Positions 35,101-46,531 of a stretch of DNA of 64,000 nucleotides are shown here, one piece after another. Both the position numbers and the translations under genes were made by a program. The DNA lies in NCBI GenBank assembly GCA_032358165.1, contig JAALGY010000015.1, forward strand, positions 1,240,001 through 1,304,000. The letters are read 5' to 3'. Position 1 is the first letter of the stretch, and every line of letters starts with the position of its first letter. Source of the DNA: Diplosphaera chodatii (taxonomy: Eukaryota; Chlorophyta; Trebouxiophyceae; Prasiolales; Stichococcaceae). The notes under the pieces are model-generated. The model searched no databases. It saw nothing but the letters and a program-made list of their open reading frames with translations, and was not told the origin of the DNA.

Positions 35101-37035
35101 TCAAGCAGCCACAGCCTCGCCACCAACGCGCTCTGCCAGGTACTTGTCGAACTGCAGAGCAGTTAGACAGACAGTCGTTGTTGGTCATGTGACATCGGTG
35201 ACCTTCGGACGTGACTGGCGCAGCACATTAAGCGCAGCACATTAAGGCCTTAACAGCCACTGTTGATGGTGCACTTTAAACACGATGTACACCAGAGCAG
35301 CAGCGGTGAAAGCGGCAGTGGCAGCGATCACACTGCCAACACGGCACCAAGCCCCTACCTCGAAAACGCCCAGGCCCTGGCCAACACGCCGCAGCTGCGA
35401 CACATACTCTGCCACCTCCTTAACTGCCCTGGACTGGTCTGCCAGCAGCTGCCCCTCTGCAATGGCAGCCAGAGTTGCAAGATCAGGCCAGCAAGCGGGG
35501 TGGCAACAGCATCCTCTTCGTCTAGCCCTGCAGCTGCAAGGTGGCATGATGTGCCACGCTGCACAGCCAGTGCAGGAGTGCACGTGCACTCAGGCAGCAG
35601 CCCACCGATGAAGTCGGCCATCTCCGCGTCATCGTGCTTGCACGCAATGTCGTGCAGCAGCCGCAGCTTGTGGAAGTTGAGCTTCTCGAGCGACAGCACC
35701 AGCTCCATCATGTACAGCGCATCGCCCTTCACGTCGTTGGCAAACCTGCGCAGGCAGGTCCTGGCGTCAGGAACCTCTGTTCTGTTGTCAGAGTGCCTCA
35801 GAGGGCCCTGGTGGTGAGGGAGCTCGAAGCCCGACATGCACAGCAACATCCCGACCATATATGCATGACGCATCGAGGCTTGACCAAGCCACTCACTCCA
35901 TCTCGGGCGCAACGAGGGTGTGCAGCTTCACACGGCCGCCGCGCTTGTTCTGCAGGTAGGCCGAAAATGTGTGAGCTCAGGACTTTGAGCGATGTGCGCC
36001 AACCACCCTTTACATCCTGTGAGTAAGGCTGATAGCTGGCCATGCGAGCGCAACATGTACTCAGCAACATGCACTGCTAGGCGCCTCAGCTGGATGCATG
36101 CTGCCCGGCAGCGGCTCAGCCAAAATGCTGCCTCAGTGCCGTCGTGGCGGAGCCTCACCTGAAAGTTGAGCAGCAGCTGCGCATGATCCCGCTCGCCGTC
36201 GCTCTCGTCCTTGAACCACGCCGCAAAGCCGGGCAGGCCCACATTGTCCCGGTCGGCGTACGAATGCAACGACAGGTACACGTAGCTGATGGTCAGCTCG
36301 ATGCTGCACAGCAGCGATGAAGATGCGTGAGGTGGTCGGCGTGCTGCAAGTACCCAGGCCTCGTGCTGCTGTGCCTGGAGTGTTGGCAGCAGCACACGGC
36401 AGGCGGCCAGATGGTGCTAGGTCCTACAGCGGTGCTGTTAGCACGATGACGGCGCAGCAGCACGATTTCAGCACTCACTTGATCTGCTCGTTGACGCCAG
36501 CCTCGCACTCCTCGTGATAGTCCAGCCGCGCATATGATTCTGACACAGGCGCCGCTGACACATGCACCAGCTCCGGCTTCACCTGTACCAGCATAGGCAG
36601 GCGCATCATGCATATGCGCGCACTCACTGCACAGCATGCTCGTCGCACGACTTTGGAACAGCTGACACTCGTCCAAGCTTCTGGCAGAAGCAGCACTCAC
36701 CTCCTGAAATGGTTCAAAGTTAAGCTGCTGCGTGGCACCCGCTGACGGCGTCATGTCGCCCGGCCCAATTGGACTGGACGGCTGTGCCATGGCGGACCGC
36801 ACTGTTGCGGAGCCGCGTGCTGGCCTGGCCGCCCCTTGCACCCTGCAGTCACACAACAATACACGAGGTTGAAAATGGCGCGCCTTCGCCTGCAACATGT
36901 TCATGTCCTAGAGATGTGCATTGCCGGAGCTTCAATATGCATGCATAACCGAAATACGCGCCAGAGTTGTACAAATGCTAACCGCGTCGGGAGCGCCATC
37001 GCCCCCAGTAGTGCCTGCCGCTGCATGGTCAACAT
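35101..37035 (-). CDS. FER: Plastid-type ferritin
   Basis: Eight exons (36983-37035, 36701-36842, 36479-36582, 36159-36303, 35897-35949, 35606-35745, 35359-35456, 35101-35151) close in frame at 261 residues. The first two exons give a transit-like N-terminus (MLTMQRQALLGAMALPTR). The four-helix core reads INIELTISYVYLSLHSYADR, FKDESDGERDHAQLLLNFQ, NKRGGRVKLHTLVAPEME, KGDALYMMELVLSLEKLN, DDAEMADFIEGQLLADQS, YVSQLRRVGQGLGVFE and FDKYLAERVGG. It stores iron as a 24-mer. Most ferroxidase ligands are present (Glu of NIEL, Tyr of ISYVY, Glu-x-x-His of GERDH, Glu of MMEL, Gln of ADQS). The first Glu of the usual E-E-R-x-H is Gly here. A start at 36904 reading into exon 2 is an alternative. Confidence 0.95.
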
Positions 37036-37427
37036 GGCTGCGTCGTACGCTTTTCTCTGCCGTGCGAGTAGCTTGCTGCAGCACAACAGCAGTAAAGTCG
37101 GTGTCTGCAACGCTAAGCGCGTGGCCCGAGCGCTATGGGCACGTCGCCACCCTGTCGCACCCTGTAGCGAATCGGGACTCTCAGTGTGTATACACAGCTG
37201 CAGTCCTTTAGTCATAAACCATAATTTTATCAAACCTGTGTTGTCAGCTGCCAGCATTCATCCACTGCAGCGATACGACATCTGGTAAGCGACAAATGCA
37301 TGGTCAGGGGCTCTGTCTCTGAGAGCACAGCTAATCAGCACCGACACCAGTGTCTGCCGCGGTTTGCTCGTATGCATGCTTGTGCACAGTTTCATGCCGC
37401 CCATATGTGCTGCCAGCCCCAGAGGCG
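37036..37427. other. Intergenic, about 390 bp
   Basis: This is the upstream region of ferritin and the downstream region of the cyclophilin gene, both minus. No recognisable iron-response element was found. Confidence 0.45.
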
Positions 37428-38680
37428 TCATGTCTCCAGGGATATGGTGTACGGCACAGTGTTATTGAGCCATGTGGTGACGATTGGCGGCTTGGAGTTG
37501 TCTGTCCTGCAGACATGAACGTCTGCAATGGCACCTGTCTATCTACTCATAGAGATTGTCTGCAGCATGTTGCATCCTTGCAAATCACATGGCAACAAGC
37601 CTGCCAAACTGCAGCTCGCAGGTCGTATATCATCAATGTAATGTGTGCATACCGTGTGAATGACGGCTCAAACGGGATCATGTCGACGACTGCAAAGTCG
37701 TCCACCTGTGACTACATGCACTGCATCTATTAGCAGGTGAGCTCACGAAAGTGCGTGGATGGAATTCACAGACGTTATGACGGCCAATACAGCTTGCCTC
37801 GCCCCAGACTGCATGTGCTTGGTTCCACTCTGGGTGAGGCACTGTTGCAATGAAGAACTCCTGCAGCAGCCAGACTAACCCTCATGACAGGAGTGCCATG
37901 GTGACGAGTCAGCAATCAACAAGAGCTGCAGTGGCACAAGCACTTCAGCAGCACACCTTGGTGTTCGGAATGATGCACACATGCCCTTTCCTGCAGTGCA
38001 AAGAAACTCCTCGAGATGCAATATCTCGCAGCCGCTTACAACCACTGCCCTGGTTACATTGTTGGAACACTTTGCCCAGTGAGAGGTGCTCCATACTCGA
38101 TATCGATGTTGTTCTCGAACGGAGGCACGCTATCCAAGTCCGCCAGACTGCCTTGCAGGAGACCATATGGCGGGCCCCAGAAGCCACTCACGCCCCAGTT
38201 CTGCATGCATCAAGTCAGCATGACTTCTGAACAGTGCCACTAGGGCAACTCCAGCGCATGTGCATTAGGCTGAGGCCATGATCAAGCAATGGACACCTCT
38301 CGCACTCACCTCTGCAGCGTGCTCATGACGATAAAAGTTGAGGCTATCGCCGCCGCCTCTCCGTGCAAGGGAGGTCACAAGCTGGGATGTTTTCGGAGCG
38401 GCGCCGTGGAAGGCTCTGATCCTGATCTACAAATCTAGATGAGGGTGTGAGGAGTGATCCCAGACTTCATACCACTATTTGTTCGACAGTGATGCTCCAT
38501 GACGCAGCGTACCTTGCCATACTCTGTTGTGAGCACTATTCTCTGCGTCGACAGTTGTTCGCTCCATCCAATCAAGGCGCTGTTGCGATCGAGGTCTCGT
38601 GCTGCTGTAGCCAGACTGGTTGCCACTGACAAAGTAACAAATATCTGCGTTACGAGAGGTGGCGGTGCATGACAGCGCAT
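37428..38680 (-). CDS. Divergent cyclophilin-type peptidyl-prolyl isomerase-like protein with N-terminal signal/anchor
   Basis: Seven exons (38513-38680, 38310-38426, 38076-38200, 37957-37990, 37798-37860, 37653-37705, 37428-37506) close exactly in frame at 212 residues. The N-terminus has a hydrophobic stretch (LVTQIFVTLSVATSLATAA), so the protein is probably secretory or membrane-anchored. The cyclophilin-like barrel follows: IVLTTEYGKIRIRAFHGAAP, KTSQLV, LNFYRHE, FWGPPYGLLQGSL, GKGHVCIIPNT, EFFIATVPHPEWNQAH, AVWGEVDDFAVVDMI. The Arg of the FYR strand and the Trp of PEW are kept; the QGG and FF-Q active-site blocks are altered. This resembles the divergent cyclophilin-like proteins of plants, so isomerase activity is doubtful. 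Two of its six introns start with GC. Confidence 0.85.
37706..37797 (-). other. GC-AG intron (cyclophilin-like gene, fifth intron)
   Basis: The donor reads GGCGAG|GCAAGC and joins AVWGE to VDDFAVVD, the contiguous cyclophilin strand. No GT in the exon keeps both frame and the VWGE motif. Confidence 0.82.
37991..38075 (-). other. GC-AG intron (cyclophilin-like gene, third intron)
   Basis: The donor reads ACTGG|GCAAAG. It is the only donor after the conserved PPYGLLQGSL block that stays in frame with the next exon GKGHVCIIPNT. Confidence 0.75.
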
Positions 38681-39169
38681 TTGCGCTCTGCGATCTGGAC
38701 ACAGCGCAGGCGATCAATCAGCATCTGTTCCTCGACCGATGATGTCCGACTTGTTGCTGAGCCAGGATAGCGCGGTAAGATGTGTTCGGCACGGTCAGCG
38801 GCAAAGCCAGGGGCCTTTCTTGACAATCTTGTAGAGATGGTTGCAGCCAAATGATGTGGAGTGGGTTCGCAGCGTTGCAGGCAAGCAAGGTGTACGCGAT
38901 GCAGATCGCAGTGTTGCAGTACGGTAACGCTGTCGGAGTTTGCCTTGGAGCTCGAGGACACACACTGTGCCGGTTATGCCCGATCACTGAATGCAACTGT
39001 ACTGGATGACTAAGGGGTATGAGAACCGTACCATACCATTAGACCCACATTCGCACATACACGACACACGCAAACGTGACACTGACACTACAGCAGAGGG
39101 TGGAACTGGCCAGCGAAAGCAATGCAACAGGCTGCCTAATCAACACGCTGATCTGGTTGGGTGCCTCCA
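38681..39169. other. Intergenic, about 490 bp
   Basis: This lies between the HEL2 stop and the cyclophilin start, both minus. A 100-residue open frame (38650-38961, minus) reads plausibly near its end but has no recognisable motif or splice partner. Confidence 0.4.
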
Positions 39170-42100
39170 TCAGTCATCCCACGGGTCGCCCTGCGCAGCA
39201 ATGGGCCTACTCATGGGACGCCCCACCGCTGTCCAGCTGCCAGAAGACCCTGGCGGCTTGTACGGCGGCGGCCGGCGATGTGGCTGCTGAGACGGCTTTG
39301 CGCTGGTTTGCACAGCAGCCGCTGGTCTGAATGGCGCAGACAAGGCACTTGACTGGCTGCTGGCTGCTGACGGCACCACCGGCTGCAAGGCCGCTGACGT
39401 TGATGCCGCTGATCCCAACTTCTGAGGCTTCGAATAAGCAGCTACTGCTGCGGGATCAACCCTGCAGACAAGCCACAGCACAGTTGCCAGTTCAGTGCAC
39501 ATCTACAGAGCGTGATTCTAATGCACGGACAGCATAGACGCCGGACGGTACCTGAACTTGCCACGGATGCCGCCCCCAAGCTGCTGCAGGGCTTCCTGTG
39601 CAGCCGCGAGCGTGTCAAAGCGCACGACACAGCTGTCTGTGCGTGGCTGGGGCTGCAACTGCAGGGGGGACAAACCGGGTGCGCCGTCAGTCGTGACGGA
39701 CATGTGCAGGTGCCACCCTCAGGGTGCAGGCAAGTGAGCAGGAGGCAACGATTAGTTTGTCGATCAAGAGTCGGGGGGCATGATCCATTCCTGTGCGGCT
39801 ACCAAGCACTCACCAAGAAGCGGCCCTCCCAGGCGGACAGCAGGCCGGGGACGTCGAAGCCGCGCGCCACATCCAGCAGCTTGACCGGGTACCCAGCCGC
39901 GTCGCGCTCCAGCTGGCCCATCTGGTCATTACTCAGCGCATCGACTGCCTCGGAAAGCAGCCTGCGCACCAGCACCACGCCCTGCTCACTGCTGGACGAC
40001 AATTGGTTAAGAGGCATCAAAGCATACTGTGACATGGTAAGGCGCTGGTAGCACACACGTCATGACGTCACTGGGGAAAGCGACGGACTACACCTGCCAG
40101 GAATGGAAGAGCGCGGCGTTTTGAAAAGTTCGATGTGGCGCTGCGGCTCGCTGCCCAGGGACTGCGTTGTCAACCCGTAGTGCTCCGCCAGCTCGTGGGC
40201 CAGCTTCCGCTCCTGTGCGGTGACAGCAGCGTGTCAAGTGTCTGCGGGGGACAGGCGTGATTGCTGCGCTGCTGATGCGGATGAGCACTGCTTGCTATGC
40301 ACGAGTGTGGATGTGATGGCCCATGCTGAGGGAACTGCTGGGCCGCAGGGGCGGGGCAGCTTGTGCAAGCAAATTTCGCATGGGTGCAAAGCCCAGATCA
40401 GGCACCACAATATATATTGAGCAGGACCACCTCGCGAGGCATTGGTGGCAGCGCATAGCGCTTGGCGGCAGGCTCCGCCATGAACGCAGCTAGGTGGCGC
40501 TGCAGCCCCTGTACGAAGTTGGGGTGCTTCCGTGCTGCAAGCAGCAGGCTGGTGGCGTACGGCGGGATCCTGCAGTTGCCAGGCGCCTCTCAATGGGTCG
40601 CGGGATCAACATTGCCAAACTTTGTCACTGTGTCAGGTGCCACCCACAGTTCAGGGACAAGTGCTAAAGAACAATGCATGCATGCATGCATGCATGTGCT
40701 GAAGAGGGCGTACTGAACAAGACGGCCAGTTTGGGCGCACACCTGTTGCGGTCGTGCACAGCTACGTACGCCTGTGTGTTAGCAACACCAAAGGCGTCTG
40801 CGAGGCGCGCCTTGTGCTGCTCACGCTCGCAGGCGGCGTTGCAGGCGATCGGCGGGGCGGGCGTGCCCTCCTCCACCACCTGGTGGCTGGACCGCTGGCC
40901 GCAGGGACACCTCACCGTCACCCGCACCAGGGGCCTGGGCTGACTGCACAGCATAACAAGAATGTGTCCGTGACAGGCAGCGCACAGCAGTGGGCTGCGT
41001 GATGGGGGCTACTACATGGTTGACTGCGGCTACATGTTGAACTTTGCATGCCATAGCACACAAGCCATAGCGCTGCCAGACCAGGCATGCCTGCGTGTGC
41101 TGGGAGCCGGCAAGCGCTGCGCTGGTGCCTGCTGCTGCTGTGGCGCCTGCGATGCACCGCCACCGCTCCCCTCGTCTTCGAACTCATCTGGGAAGAACTG
41201 ACGCGCCAGCGCATGCTCCTCACTTTCTGCATGCCGCCGCCCTGCCTGGCTGTCTGCCGGTTGGCGGCTGTGCAGACTGGCGTTGGCTGCAGCGCTGAGC
41301 TGCTGTACAAGAGGCGGCGCTGCGCTGCCGCTGCTTGTTTCATGCCCGCCCAGGCTTGGAAACTGCTCCTCAGCCTGGTGCAGGTGCGACCGGAGTTCAG
41401 ATAGTCCGTGCAACATATGACAATAGTTGCAATGGAGACATCCCTTGAAACGTCAAGAACATGGGTTGAGATCACTTGCCTGTGCGGCAGCGGCCGCGCG
41501 TCGCTGCACCTCCCACTGCGAGGGCGCCACCTGTTGTGGCAGCTGTCCATTGAGCGGCAGATCTGGAAAGGCCTCCTCCGCCAGACCGACGTCATCGTCG
41601 ATGAGCGCAAACCCTACATGCCAAGAGAGTTACTGCTCCAGTCTTCTGCGGCAGAAACGCATGCTTGCAGCACACAATCAGGACGGCAGAACGTCCCTGG
41701 CTGTCACAGCAACTGGCCAGCACGGTCGGCCACTGCACACAGCGCAAAGCTGGGCACGCACCCTGACCCGAGTTGCCGTGCCCGGGCCCGCTGGCTGTGC
41801 CGGGCCGCCGGCGCACGTCGAAGTCGATGTCCACCCGGCGGGCTGTGTCGCGCTGCCAGCGGGGCATGACCCGCGAGTGGCGGTCGCGGCGGTGCTGCGC
41901 CAGCTCCACTTCAGTGGCATACGCCATGAACGCGCCCTGGCAGTCTGCCTCCTCACATAGGTAGTGGCTGCGTCTGCAGTGCAAGAAAAGCGGAACATGG
42001 GAGCACAGCTTCTTGGGCAGCCTCAAATGTGAGGGTGATGGTGCGCATGTGACTGCTCCACTTGGGACCCGGCAGAATCTGCAGACGCCACATGGGGCCG

Positions 42101-44130
42101 GCAGACTGTAGCCAGGGACTCACCAGTCTCCCCACCAAGCTGTCAACCCTTGGGCATGCCATGAAGCAATGAATCACGTCACTAGCCTGTTGTTTGACCT
42201 GAGTGTGTCGTGGACTTTGCACAGTTGCACACCTCAAGTGGTCGATGAGGCTGTCGGCATTCTCGAAGTAGTTGAAGTCGCCGCTGGCCCGCTGGCAGAC
42301 CTGGCACCCAAAGTGCCGCGCCCGCATGTGCGTGAACAGCTCGTCGGACGAGTAGTAGTGCTGCTTGCAGAAGGTGCAGCGGGGGTGGCTGGCCTGGTGC
42401 TCCGCCATCTCCGACGGGCTGTACAGCGGCAGCTCCAGCGTGAAGTTGCGCCGTGCCTGTGTCACGAGCGTGACCCGGATTGAGGTCAGGCACAGCACAG
42501 CCCAGAACTGGTGCTGGGGGACATGTCCTGTAAAGTAATCCAAGCACTAGTTGCGGGCTCACATGGGCGCAGACGTCGCACAGGCGCTTGCGGTGCACGC
42601 GCTCCACGTGCGAGCGCAGCTCCTTGATGCTGGGGAAGGGTTTGGTGCCGGCGCCCGCCGCGTCGCACGCGGGGCAGGAGCGCCCCGTCATGCGCTGCAG
42701 TTCGCTGTGCAGTGGCGGCCGCCGTAGGGCTGGAGCCGGGTCCCTGTCATCCACCTAGTGGAAGTGCGATGACAAAACCTTCACAACCCCGGCTGGCAAG
42801 CTCAGCAGCAAGCGTGAAGGTCTAAGTGGGTGGTGCAGAAGATGGCAGATGAGCGCAGGAGTGCATCACCAGCACGCCACGAGCCCACTTGGGCTGCTGC
42901 CACAGTGACTGCCGCTGCTCGTTGTACTCTGCAAAGCTGGGCATGCCGTTGGAACGCCAGCGCCCAATTGCCACCTGGAACAATCGACCCAACCAAGTAT
43001 CCAGCGCTGTCGCATCCGGCAGTCTCACATGCAGCCGCACACGAGTGGGCTTCGTCAAACATGCAAAGGCTGAGAGTCTTACCTCATCCTGTGCTGTGTT
43101 GCACAGCGGGCATCTGTTGACCTGGTAGCACATGCGCTGCCGCAGGCAACAGCGCACGCAGACTGGAGCATCTGGATGCTGGCATGCCCCTATTGCCACA
43201 GCCTGCCCACAGCCAGGTTATGCATCAGCTCAGTGTTCTCACACATCTGGGTCTAACCAACTACAGACGTTTGATAGATTGATGGCAATCGGCGTACAGA
43301 GCCCCTGAACAACTTACCTCGGCAGGCTCACAGCATATGACGCATGCATCTGCCTCTGGTTCCACGTCAGCAGCGTCAGCATGCGCCATGCCTGCTGACT
43401 CAGGCCCTTGCTGTGGCACTGTTGGTCGGAACTCTGCGGCATTCGGGTGCAGTGGTGAAAGCCTGCGGCGGCCTGGCTGCTGCTGCTGGCGAGGCTGGCG
43501 GTGCAGTCCCCCCTGCAGCTGTTGCTGCCGCTGCCTGTACTGCTGCTGCGCCTGCTGCAGCTGATCCTCCAGGCTCATCATCGCCTGTCGCTGCCCTGGC
43601 GCCGGTGCAGCAGCATGCAAGGGACTCTGCGACTGCGGCACATGCTGGAAATGCTGCCCAACATCGAGCTCTGCTGCATGGTCAGATGTGTGCAGGCGTG
43701 CATGGTGAGGCAGTTCCTGCTGAGAAGCGCTGCCCGAATGCTCCAGATGACCTGTCTGCTGAGTGGGCTCACGCGGCTGCCGCATTATTGCCTGGGGCTG
43801 GTGACCCACAACCTGGCGCCTGCTGCTGCACGTCTGGTTACCCCGCTGCGCATTCCCAGTGTTGTCCGCAGCAGGCTCCACGGCTGGGCCTGCTGTGTCA
43901 TCGGATGCCGCACTGTCGGCAGCTGAAGCGCTGTATTGCCGCTGGTCACCTGTTCGCCTCTGCTTGCGGGTTGTGCTGGCAGGCCTGCCATCCGCTTTTG
44001 GGCGTGGTGCCGCTGTGCGCTGCCGGGCCCACTGCTCGATGTCAAGCAGTGGGTTCGTTTGTGTCACACTACCGTGATTCTGCATGCTGGGTTCACTACC
44101 AATGCTGCCGTCCATTGAAATCTTGCTCAC
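39170..44130 (-). CDS. HEL2/ZNF598-type E3 ubiquitin ligase (ribosome-associated quality control)
   Basis: This family senses collided ribosomes and ubiquitylates small-subunit proteins. The first exon (about 43320-44130) gives some 265 residues rich in Gln, Pro and Ser, then the RING begins: CVICCEPAE, then GACQHPDAPVCVRCC and RCPLCNTAQDE (Cys/His spacing of the HEL2 RING). Further exons carry C2H2-type fingers: SCPACDAA...SHVERVHRKRLCDVC, HPRCTFCKQHYYSSDELFTH, MRARHFGCQVC, NYFENADSLIDHLR and LCEEADCQGAFMAYATEVEL. Then come RDRHSRVMPRWQRDTARRVD and EEQFPSLGG, hallmarks of the family. An R3H-like segment (RKLAHELAEHYGLTTQSLG) lies at about 40100-40200, and a Cys-rich segment (VRCPCGQRSSHQVV, IACNAACER) at about 40800-40950. 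The C-terminus is Pro/Ser-rich, ending QGDPWDD. Borders of many exons are approximate. Confidence 0.9.
40674..40696. repeat. (ATGC)n microsatellite
   Basis: Nearly six tandem ATGC units lie within an intron of the HEL2 gene. The sequence is self-complementary. Confidence 0.85.
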
Positions 44131-44478
44131 AAGAGTCTCAGAGTGACTGAAGTGCAGGACCCAACTACCCTGGGTATGTTGATACTGAAAACGAACTGTC
44201 GCACAGGCGGCACACAGCCCACCAGCCGATGCGCACAGCGCAGCAGCGTTTCGAACGAGGTTCTGTCACCCAGGCATCGGAGTTGGGTGCCTGGGACCTG
44301 GCATGTGTAGGGAAGCAGGAAGTTTGGCAAAGGGCTGACGTGTCATTACGCCCGTGGGGATCACACATGCAGGGCGCGCCGTGGTCGCACATTTTCGACA
44401 AGTTGGCCATTGAAAACAGCTTCTAGGTGGCTCACTCATCGATCTATCACGGGCACCACTTGGTTTATCGCACTTATC
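44131..44478. promoter_or_regulatory. Divergent promoter region, HEL2 (-) / lumen protein (+)
   Basis: About 350 bp lie between opposite start codons. No specific element was recognised. Confidence 0.4.
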
Positions 44479-45292
44479 ATGGCCCTAGTTTGCAGTCCCA
44501 AATGCATGTGCAGCGCAACGACAGGCCGTGAACGGCGCCGTATAGTCAATGTGACAGCCCGGCACGCCCCACAGGATGGCTCCGTGACACGTAGGCGATC
44601 GTTGCTCGGCGTTGGCGTCGCCCTTCTGGGCCTTGCAGGTGGTTTGGCGGCACTGCATGCCCATGCACCATTACATACCATGAGTGGGACATCTTAGCCA
44701 CGTACGATGAATGCGATCTTACATGATGTCCCTGACTTCCTGCTGGTGCTGCTGCGCGTGCAGGAAGCCATTCAGCTCAGGCAGATGATGGCCCAGTCGA
44801 CGCTCTGGTTGGCACGCTGATAGAGACGGAGGAGGATGTGCGAGTGAAGGGCACAGACCTCGTCAAGTCGCTACTTCAGCGGTCGGAGCAGAACAAGGAT
44901 AAGAACAGACGAGAGTTGCAGGACAAATACTGCTTCAGGCAAGTGATAGTTTTCATGCCTTCAGCTGCTGGCTGTTGTCCCCGCTTTGACATGACATGGT
45001 CATGCTGACGACCGTGCTGCTTGGCCTCCGCAGGCAGGCAGAGGATGGTGTGGGTGACTGCGCTGGTCTCAGGGTGAGCCTGCTTATGCTGGCGTATTGC
45101 CTGTCTTGTCATGAAGCCTGTGTACCATTGCGTCCCTCTTGCTAACAGCACCACACAGCAACATGTCGTGCATTGCAGCTCATTCCTGGAGCAACCAAGC
45201 GGGGTGTACAAAAACGGCCAGGGTGGCTCAATAACCTGTTCGGCCTAGAGAACGATGAAGAGGCTAAAGGGGAGGCCTCGCCATCTGATTGA
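44479..45292 (+). CDS. Small thylakoid-lumen protein with twin-arginine signal (function unknown)
   Basis: Four exons (44479-44638, 44764-44942, 45038-45073, 45179-45292) close in frame at 162 residues. The N-terminus is transit-peptide-like, followed by TRRRSLLGVGVALLGLAG and, across the intron, SHSAQA then DDGP. This is a twin-Arg, hydrophobic helix, A-x-A signal for the thylakoid Tat route, with cleavage after AQA. The mature part of about 100 residues is charged and helical (EEDVRVKGTDLVKSLLQRSE, KNRRELQDKYCFRQ), has two Cys that could form a disulfide, and ends GWLNNLFGLENDEEAKGE. I do not recognise the mature family. An in-frame ATG at 44410 would extend the start. The gene ends 41 bp from the stop of the PsbP-domain gene. 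Confidence 0.78.
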
Positions 45293-45333
45293 CTGCTTAT
45301 CGGGGCCATTGCAAGCTGACCAAATAGTTGAAG

Positions 45334-46376
45334 TTAGAAAAACCTCCAGGGCTCCTCATTGGGTGCTACATAGCCCGATGATGGCTCCACCAGCCGGAAG
45401 GAATCAATCGACTTCTCGAACTGCGGCTGCATCTCGGACCAAATCCTCTCTGGGCACGCGAGATTCAGCGTGAATAAGTAGATCACACCGTCCGTCCCTG
45501 TGCGTGTTGCTGTGGCTGCCAAGGCGTGCCGGTAGGTCTCAGTCGAGGAGTTGCTGTCCGTGGGGGAGCCCTGCGAAAGGTGCTCGTACACATAGTACGT
45601 CTGGCCGTCAACCTCCTTTGCTGACACAGTCTCGACATTGTTGAGCGCCACCCGCTGCCCTGATGTTGTCCGTGCAGTAGACCTGTCGATCAGCACCGTC
45701 TCAGCCACATCTCGCGCCCGCCACTGCTGCGGCGGCGCCTGCTTCAACACGCCTGCTGCGGGGCCCACCGTGACGGTGTATGTCACGCTGTCTGCCAGGC
45801 TGACGAGGCTGCACACGATGCGCTGCCGGGCGTCCGGGGACAGCGGCGCTGCTGATGAGTATCGCTCTGGCCGCCGGGAGAAGATGATAGGAACAGATCT
45901 GCCGGACGCCGAGCTCACTGGGTAGGCGAATTTGTATGCCAGCGTCGGGTCTTCGATCTTCAGGAACCCTTCAGTGTCTGTGGGCTTGGCCATGGTTAGC
46001 GGCTCCCGTGTGCCGGTGACAGGGTTGGCACCGGGCTCTGCGCCAGCTGCAGGTGTCCATGTTACACCCGACGCCACAAGCGCCGCAGCAGTGCCAGCTG
46101 AAAGCAACTCACGCCGCGTCAGCCCATGTTCGCGCGGCTGTTGCGCATTGCTGTCATGCGGCGCAGCACCTGCTGCACACACGACCAGGGCGTGGACACT
46201 GGCAGATTCTTGGGGCACCCGCTACACACATGTCAATTCCATGCACCGAGACAGGGGTTCTCACATGCCACATGTCGTATTACACCGCGAGGAGCCGCCG
46301 AGCTGTGCCTGAATGACAATGCTTGCCGGGCCAACCGCAGCTGCGCAGGGCAGCCGCTCAGCAGCATGCTGTCCAT
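45334..46376 (-). CDS. PsbP-domain thylakoid lumen protein
   Basis: Two exons (46265-46376 and 45334-46172) close in frame at 316 residues. Exon 1 is a transit peptide (MDSMLLSGCPAQLRLARQ). Exon 2 begins with a Tat-type lumen signal: LTRRELLSAGTAAALVASG, then PAAGA as cleavage site. The mature domain has the PsbP fold features: FLKIEDPTLAYKFAYPV, PIIFSRRPERYSS, DSVTYTVTVGPAAG, VSAKEVDGQTYYVYEHLS, HALAATATRTGTDGVIYLF, and a C-terminal helix (MQPQFEKSIDSFRL). It belongs to the PsbP-domain (PPD) proteins, which act in photosystem assembly or lumen function; it is not the classical oxygen-evolving PsbP. Which PPD subclass it is cannot be decided. Confidence 0.92.
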
Positions 46377-46531
46377 GCTGCAATGGGTGTGAGATAGCCT
46401 GCAAAGCCGCAAACTGCGAAAGACACGCATGCACCTCAGATCTTCTCGACTCCTTCAGATCTTGTCTCGGAGAGCTAAGCTGCTGAGCTTTGCCTTTGAT
46501 CGGCCCGCCATTCCTGTATGTTGTCGTTTGC
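46377..46531. promoter_or_regulatory. Short divergent promoter, PsbP-domain gene (-) / tRNase Z (+)
   Basis: Only 155 bp separate the two start codons, so the promoters must overlap or be shared. No TATA box was seen. Confidence 0.5.

Noticed and set aside
35242..35589. Ferritin with a C-terminal membrane helix
   Set aside because: The open frame reads through a GT donor after GVFE into an intron that happens to encode hydrophobic residues. Splicing to 35101-35151 gives the normal ferritin end FDKYLAERVGG, in frame.
38650..38961. 103-residue minus-strand open frame upstream of the cyclophilin-like gene
   Set aside because: Its end reads fairly well, but it has no family match and no splice partner, and it overlaps the cyclophilin start codon region.
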